8,475 nt of DNA, taken from positions 1 to 8,475 of the forward strand of contig JAUYQT010000070.1 of NCBI GenBank assembly GCA_030697085.1. Reading direction: 5' to 3'. Each line of letters begins with the position of its first letter. Within the stretch, counting starts at the first letter, position 1. This stretch comes from Azonexus sp. GTDB lineage: Bacteria; Pseudomonadota; Gammaproteobacteria; Burkholderiales; Rhodocyclaceae. Positions 6,025 to 8,475 of the stretch are shown piece by piece. A program made the translations under genes and the position numbers. The notes below the pieces were generated by a model. The model was not told the DNA's origin and made no database searches. It saw only the letters and a program-made list of their open reading frames with translations.

Positions 6025-6378
6025 ATGACCCAAAATAGCGAAAAAATCCGTTTTTTCCGGCGACACATTCCCCGCTTCGACTGCACACCGGGATGCCACG
6101 ACTGTTGCGGCCCGGTGACCGCATCAAGCGAAGAAATGGCCCGCCTGCCGATCAAAAGCGAGCGCGAACATGCCATAGCGCTGGCTGAATTGAGCTGCCC
6201 CCATCTCGGCGAAAATGGCTGTCAGGCGTATGCAGAACGACCGCTCATCTGCCGCCTGTTTGGCACGACAACGCAACTCCCCTGCCCCAACGGCAAGCGC
6301 CCGGAAGTGTTGATTGAGGCGCGTATCGAACGGCAGATTTTCGCGTATTTCGCCACAACGCGGCAGGTGCTGGTGTGA
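6025..6378 (+). CDS. YkgJ-family cysteine-cluster protein
   Basis: The 117-residue protein carries the N-terminal cluster FDCTPGCHDCCG (Cys 20, 24, 27, 28; C-x3-C-x2-CC). It then has SCPHLGENGCQAYAERPLICRLFG (Cys 58, 66, 76) and a further Cys at 87. This is the pattern of the YkgJ / Fe-S oxidoreductase-like cysteine cluster family (CxxxCxxCC, then CPxL...C.xY..RP..CR). These proteins are believed to bind zinc or an iron-sulfur cluster; their biochemical role is poorly defined. The ATG at 6025 lies 19 codons before the first Cys, usual for the family. No Shine-Dalgarno is visible before it, and the frame is open upstream to 5824 with sequence that does not look conserved. It diverges from the PAP2 operon; no functional link is evident. 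Confidence 0.85.
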   Translation: MTQNSEKIRFFRRHIPRFDCTPGCHDCCGPVTASSEEMARLPIKSEREHAIALAELSCPHLGENGCQAYAERPLICRLFGTTTQLPCPNGKRPEVLIEARIERQIFAYFATTRQVLV

Positions 6379-6433
6379 GCCTTTTAGCCTGAAGATCCCC
6401 GTCAGAACGCTCAACACGCAAAGGCGGCAGAGA

Positions 6434-6458
6434 CAACGCAACGCAACGCAACGCAACG
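6434..6458 (+). repeat. Five tandem copies of CAACG
   Basis: Bases 6434-6458 are five perfect direct copies of the 5-base unit CAACG. A partial match (CAACACG) lies a little upstream near 6412. Pentanucleotide repeats change length by polymerase slippage; a 5-base step shifts reading frame or promoter spacing. Here the tract is outside the recognised genes and ends 5 bases before a TAAAAT box, so an effect on promoter spacing is the more plausible one. Confidence 0.9.
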
Positions 6459-6463
6459 AAGAT

Positions 6464-6469
6464 TAAAAT
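6464..6469 (+). promoter_or_regulatory. Possible -10 box next to the CAACG repeats
   Basis: TAAAAT matches the sigma-70 -10 at five of six positions. The region 17 bases upstream, where a -35 should be, lies inside the CAACG tract and does not resemble TTGACA. Transcription from here would read the small ORF at 6495 and then alkB. Confidence 0.2.
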
Positions 6470-6494
6470 CGAATCAGCCGCTGGTGAGCCGACA

Positions 6495-6581
6495 ATGATC
6501 CGTTTTTTTCTGCGCCTTGCGTTGAAAGTCCGCTGTCTTCAACTGCGCTTTCCGGCGCTGAACGAATATCTCGCCAGCTAA
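6495..6581 (+). CDS. Possible 28-residue cationic small protein
   Basis: ATG at 6495 is preceded by GGTGA (6483-6487, 7-base gap), which pairs with the 16S tail, and opens a 28-codon frame to TAA at 6579-6581. The peptide MIRFFLRLALKVRCLQLRFP, then ALNEYLAS, has five Arg/Lys and one Glu and could form an amphipathic helix. A run of seven T (6503-6509) lies in codons 3-5. A one-base shift after the last codon would continue into an open frame (NRVQSVYLKQIGDYLPLELR...) leading to alkB, so it may instead be the start of a broken longer gene. I recognise no family. Confidence 0.25.
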   Translation: MIRFFLRLALKVRCLQLRFPALNEYLAS

Positions 6582-6684
6582 TCGGGTCCAATCTGTTTAC
6601 CTCAAGCAAATCGGCGACTATCTGCCGCTTGAATTAAGGGCTTTTTTCCCGGTTGACCGCAGGACTTCAAAAAGGAGGGTAAGC

Positions 6685-7338
6685 GTGAGCCTGGATTTAC
6701 TCGCGACGGCTGGCGGCACCAGCCACTGGCGTGAACAATTAGCGCCGGGCGCCGTCGTGCTGCGCGGCTTTGCAACAGCGAGCGCCACCGCCGTGCTGGC
6801 GGAAATTCGAGAAATTATCGCCCGGGCACCATTTCGCCACATGCAAACGCCCGGCGGCTTTCGCATGTCGGTAGCGATGAGCAATTGCGGTGATTTTGGC
6901 TGGGTCAGTGATACCAGCGGCTATCGTTACGGCGCAGTTGACCCGGCCAGCGGCCTTCCTTGGCCGGCCCTCCCCACTCTTTTTCTGCAACTCGCCACTG
7001 ATGCCGCGGCCGAGGCTGGCTTTGCCCATTTCACACCGGACGCCTGCCTGATCAACCGCTACCAACCCGGCGCCAAAATGGCGCTGCATCAAGACAAGGA
7101 CGAAGCTGATCTGAGTCAGCCCATCGTCTCGCTATCGCTCGGCCTGCCCGCCATTTTTCAATTTGGCGGTCTGCGCCGGGCCGAACGCGCCAGCCGCATC
7201 ACGCTAACGCACGGCGATGTCGTCGTCTGGGGCGGGCCTGATCGCCTGCGTTACCACGGCGTGCTGGCACTTGCTGACGGGACGCACCCGCTGCTCGGGG
7301 CCTGCCGACTGAACCTGACTTTTCGCCAGGCCCGCTGA
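6685..7338 (+). CDS. alkB: AlkB, Fe(II)/2-oxoglutarate-dependent DNA/RNA repair dioxygenase
   Basis: The 217-residue protein matches E. coli AlkB (216 residues) along its whole length. AlkB oxidatively removes methyl groups from 1-methyladenine and 3-methylcytosine in DNA and RNA in the cytoplasm, releasing formaldehyde. Iron ligands are His 135 and Asp 137 (HQD in ALHQDKDE) and His 191 (YHG); 2-oxoglutarate is held by Arg 208 and Arg 214 (CRLNLTFRQA). The nucleotide-recognition segment has TPGGFRMSVAMSNCGDFGW (55-73), and ACLINRYQPGAKM (120-132) precedes the first iron ligand. No key residue is missing. The start is GTG at 6685, chosen because AAGGAGGG at 6672-6679 lies 5 bases upstream and the length then equals the family's. 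Unlike E. coli, it is not fused to or directly behind ada here. It is convergent with aroG. Confidence 0.97.
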   Translation: MSLDLLATAGGTSHWREQLAPGAVVLRGFATASATAVLAEIREIIARAPFRHMQTPGGFRMSVAMSNCGDFGWVSDTSGYRYGAVDPASGLPWPALPTLFLQLATDAAAEAGFAHFTPDACLINRYQPGAKMALHQDKDEADLSQPIVSLSLGLPAIFQFGGLRRAERASRITLTHGDVVVWGGPDRLRYHGVLALADGTHPLLGACRLNLTFRQAR

Positions 7339-7388
7339 GAGCAGCCATTCATTGTCACATTGCCCAGCCCCGCTTTTCGGGCACCCGA

Positions 7389-7405
7389 GATGCTCGCCTT
7401 GCATC
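7389..7405. repeat. Weak inverted repeat between convergent alkB and aroG
   Basis: GATGC (7389-7393) and GCATC (7401-7405) form a 5-bp dyad with a 7-base loop. Just before it, CCCG/CGGG (about 7368-7380) forms another short stem around a T-rich loop. Either could help end transcription between the convergent genes, but both are short and lack a T-run. No strong intrinsic terminator is visible in 7339-7448. Confidence 0.2.
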
Positions 7406-7448
7406 ACCGCGACCCAACGCCCCGGCTGATCGACGAGCCATTCCAGGC

Positions 7449-8475
7449 TTACTCGGCGGCTTCCGCCACCCGTCTTGCACGTACCGCAGCAGCGAGTTGT
7501 TCCAGCACTTTCAGGCTGTCCTCCCAATTTATGCAGGCATCGGTGATGCTCTGGCCATAGGTTAGCGCTTGATCGGGCGAGAGATCCTGCCGACCTTCTA
7601 CCAGATGCGATTCGACCATCACGCCGACGATGCGCTCTTCGCCAGCGGCCAGTTGCGCTGCGACACTGTCGCTGACTTCCATCTGCAACTTGTATTGTTT
7701 GCGGCTGTTGCCGTGTGAGAAATCGACCATCAAACGCGCCGCCAGGCCGGCTTTGGCAATTTCGCTACAGGCGGCTTCGACGCTGGCCGGGTCGAAATTC
7801 GGCGCCTTGCCGCCGCGCAGGATGACGTGGCAATCCTCGTTACCGAGGGTTGAAACGATGGCGGCGTGACCGGTTTTGGTCACCGAAAGGAAATGGTGCG
7901 GCGAATTGGCCGAACGAATGGCGTCGACCGCAATCCGCATATTGCCGTCGGTGCCGTTCTTGAAACCGACCGGGCAGGAAAGGCCGGAAGCAAGTTCACG
8001 GTGCACTTGCGATTCGGTGGTGCGCGCCCCGATGGCGCCCCAGGCAATCAGGTCAGCCGTGTATTGCGGTGTGATGGTGTCGAGAAATTCAGTGGCACAA
8101 GGCAGATCCAGCTCGTTGATTTTTAGCAGGATTTTTCGCGCCAGGAGAACACCTTCGTTGATGCGGAATGTGTTGTCGAGGCGCGGATCGTTGATCAAGC
8201 CTTTCCAGCCCACCGTTGTGCGTGGTTTTTCGAAATACACGCGCATCAGGATGACGAGGTCGTCCTGGTATTTCTCGGCCTCCTTGGCCAATTTTTTGGC
8301 GTACTCCATCGCCGCGTCGTAATCGTGAATGGAGCAGGGGCCGATCACCACCAGCAGGCGATCGTCGGCGCCATGCAGAATGCGGTGAATGGCCTGACGC
8401 GCGGCGAAGGCTGTCTCGGCGGCACGGCTGGACACGGGGTATTCGCGGAAGATATGGGCCGGCGGCACCAGTTCC
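7449..8475 (-). CDS. aroG: 3-deoxy-7-phosphoheptulonate (DAHP) synthase, class I AroG type, 5' end outside window
   Basis: This cytoplasmic enzyme joins phosphoenolpyruvate and erythrose 4-phosphate, the first step of the shikimate pathway. It matches E. coli AroG-type enzymes throughout. Motifs in order are VVIGPCSIHD (GPC near 8342-8334; the Cys is a metal ligand), VYFEKPRTTVGWKGLINDP, GARTTESQVHREL, PVGFKNGTDG, DFSHGN (metal His), VMVESHLVEG (metal Glu) and ITDACINWED (metal Asp). All catalytic and metal residues are present. The frame is still open at the window edge (...ELVPPAHIF), so the GTG at 8468 is an internal Val codon. By comparison with the 350-residue E. coli enzyme, about 13 N-terminal residues are missing. 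Those residues contribute to feedback control, so I cannot say which aromatic amino acid inhibits it. The last residues (VAEAAE) form a short extra tail. Confidence 0.95.
   Translation of the reverse strand, partial: ELVPPAHIFREYPVSSRAAETAFAARQAIHRILHGADDRLLVVIGPCSIHDYDAAMEYAKKLAKEAEKYQDDLVILMRVYFEKPRTTVGWKGLINDPRLDNTFRINEGVLLARKILLKINELDLPCATEFLDTITPQYTADLIAWGAIGARTTESQVHRELASGLSCPVGFKNGTDGNMRIAVDAIRSANSPHHFLSVTKTGHAAIVSTLGNEDCHVILRGGKAPNFDPASVEAACSEIAKAGLAARLMVDFSHGNSRKQYKLQMEVSDSVAAQLAAGEERIVGVMVESHLVEGRQDLSPDQALTYGQSITDACINWEDSLKVLEQLAAAVRARRVAEAAE

Larger units (their letters stand above)
6379..6684. other. 306-bp spacer between the YkgJ-like gene and alkB
   Basis: It contains a pentanucleotide tandem repeat (6434-6458), a TAAAAT box (6464-6469), a 28-codon ORF with a possible ribosome binding site (6495-6581) and an imperfect dyad GTTGAA/TTCAAC (6521-6526, 6538-6543). 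The frame of alkB is open back to 6562 but has no start codon before 6685. No clear terminator follows the YkgJ-like gene. No Ada-type operator that I can recognise lies before alkB. Confidence 0.5.

Noticed and set aside
7204..7527. 107-codon minus-strand ORF at the alkB-aroG junction
   Set aside because: It overlaps the ends of both well-supported genes, is rich in Gly/Arg and shows no family motif.

Overview
This looks like an ordinary chromosomal segment of a GC-rich Gram-negative bacterium. The protein sequences (AlkB, AroG and methylmalonyl-CoA decarboxylase close to enterobacterial versions, plus small Cys-rich proteins) fit a betaproteobacterium, perhaps Rhodocyclales. That placement is an impression from protein similarity, not a search result. 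I see no phage, transposon, CRISPR, tRNA or rRNA.

Layout. Bases 3-182 (+) are the C-terminal end of a crotonase-family enzyme that matches methylmalonyl-CoA decarboxylase (ScpB). After a gap holding a possibly decayed reading frame come an HPF/RaiA-type ribosome-associated protein (389-772), a small lipoprotein (872-1090) and, overlapping it, a 65-residue four-cysteine protein that starts at TTG (1087-1284). A hairpin near 1345-1377 separates these from the next block on the opposite strand.

Bases 5716 down to 1442 (-) hold four genes whose stop and start codons overlap at every junction: a PAP2-family membrane phosphatase, a YbhN-like (LPG-synthase TM / UPF0104) membrane protein, an ArnC/DPM1-type GT2 glycosyltransferase with two C-terminal membrane segments, and an ArnT-like GT39 transferase. 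Together they read as a membrane module: GT2 loads a sugar onto polyprenyl phosphate, the lipid-linked sugar is flipped, GT39 transfers it to a periplasmic or outer-membrane acceptor (lipid A, a glycolipid or a protein), and PAP2 removes a phosphate from the acceptor or recycles the carrier lipid. The substrate is unknown. This operon is the most interesting system in the window.

A 308-bp divergent spacer (5717-6024) contains a perfect 9-bp dyad and a coding-like minus-strand frame with no good start. It leads to a YkgJ-type cysteine-cluster protein (6025-6378, +). The next gap (6379-6684) holds five tandem CAACG units, a TAAAAT box and a 28-codon ORF with a possible ribosome binding site. 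Then come alkB (6685-7338, +; GTG start with a strong ribosome binding site) and, convergent with it, aroG (7449 to beyond the window end, -), whose first roughly 13 codons lie outside the window.
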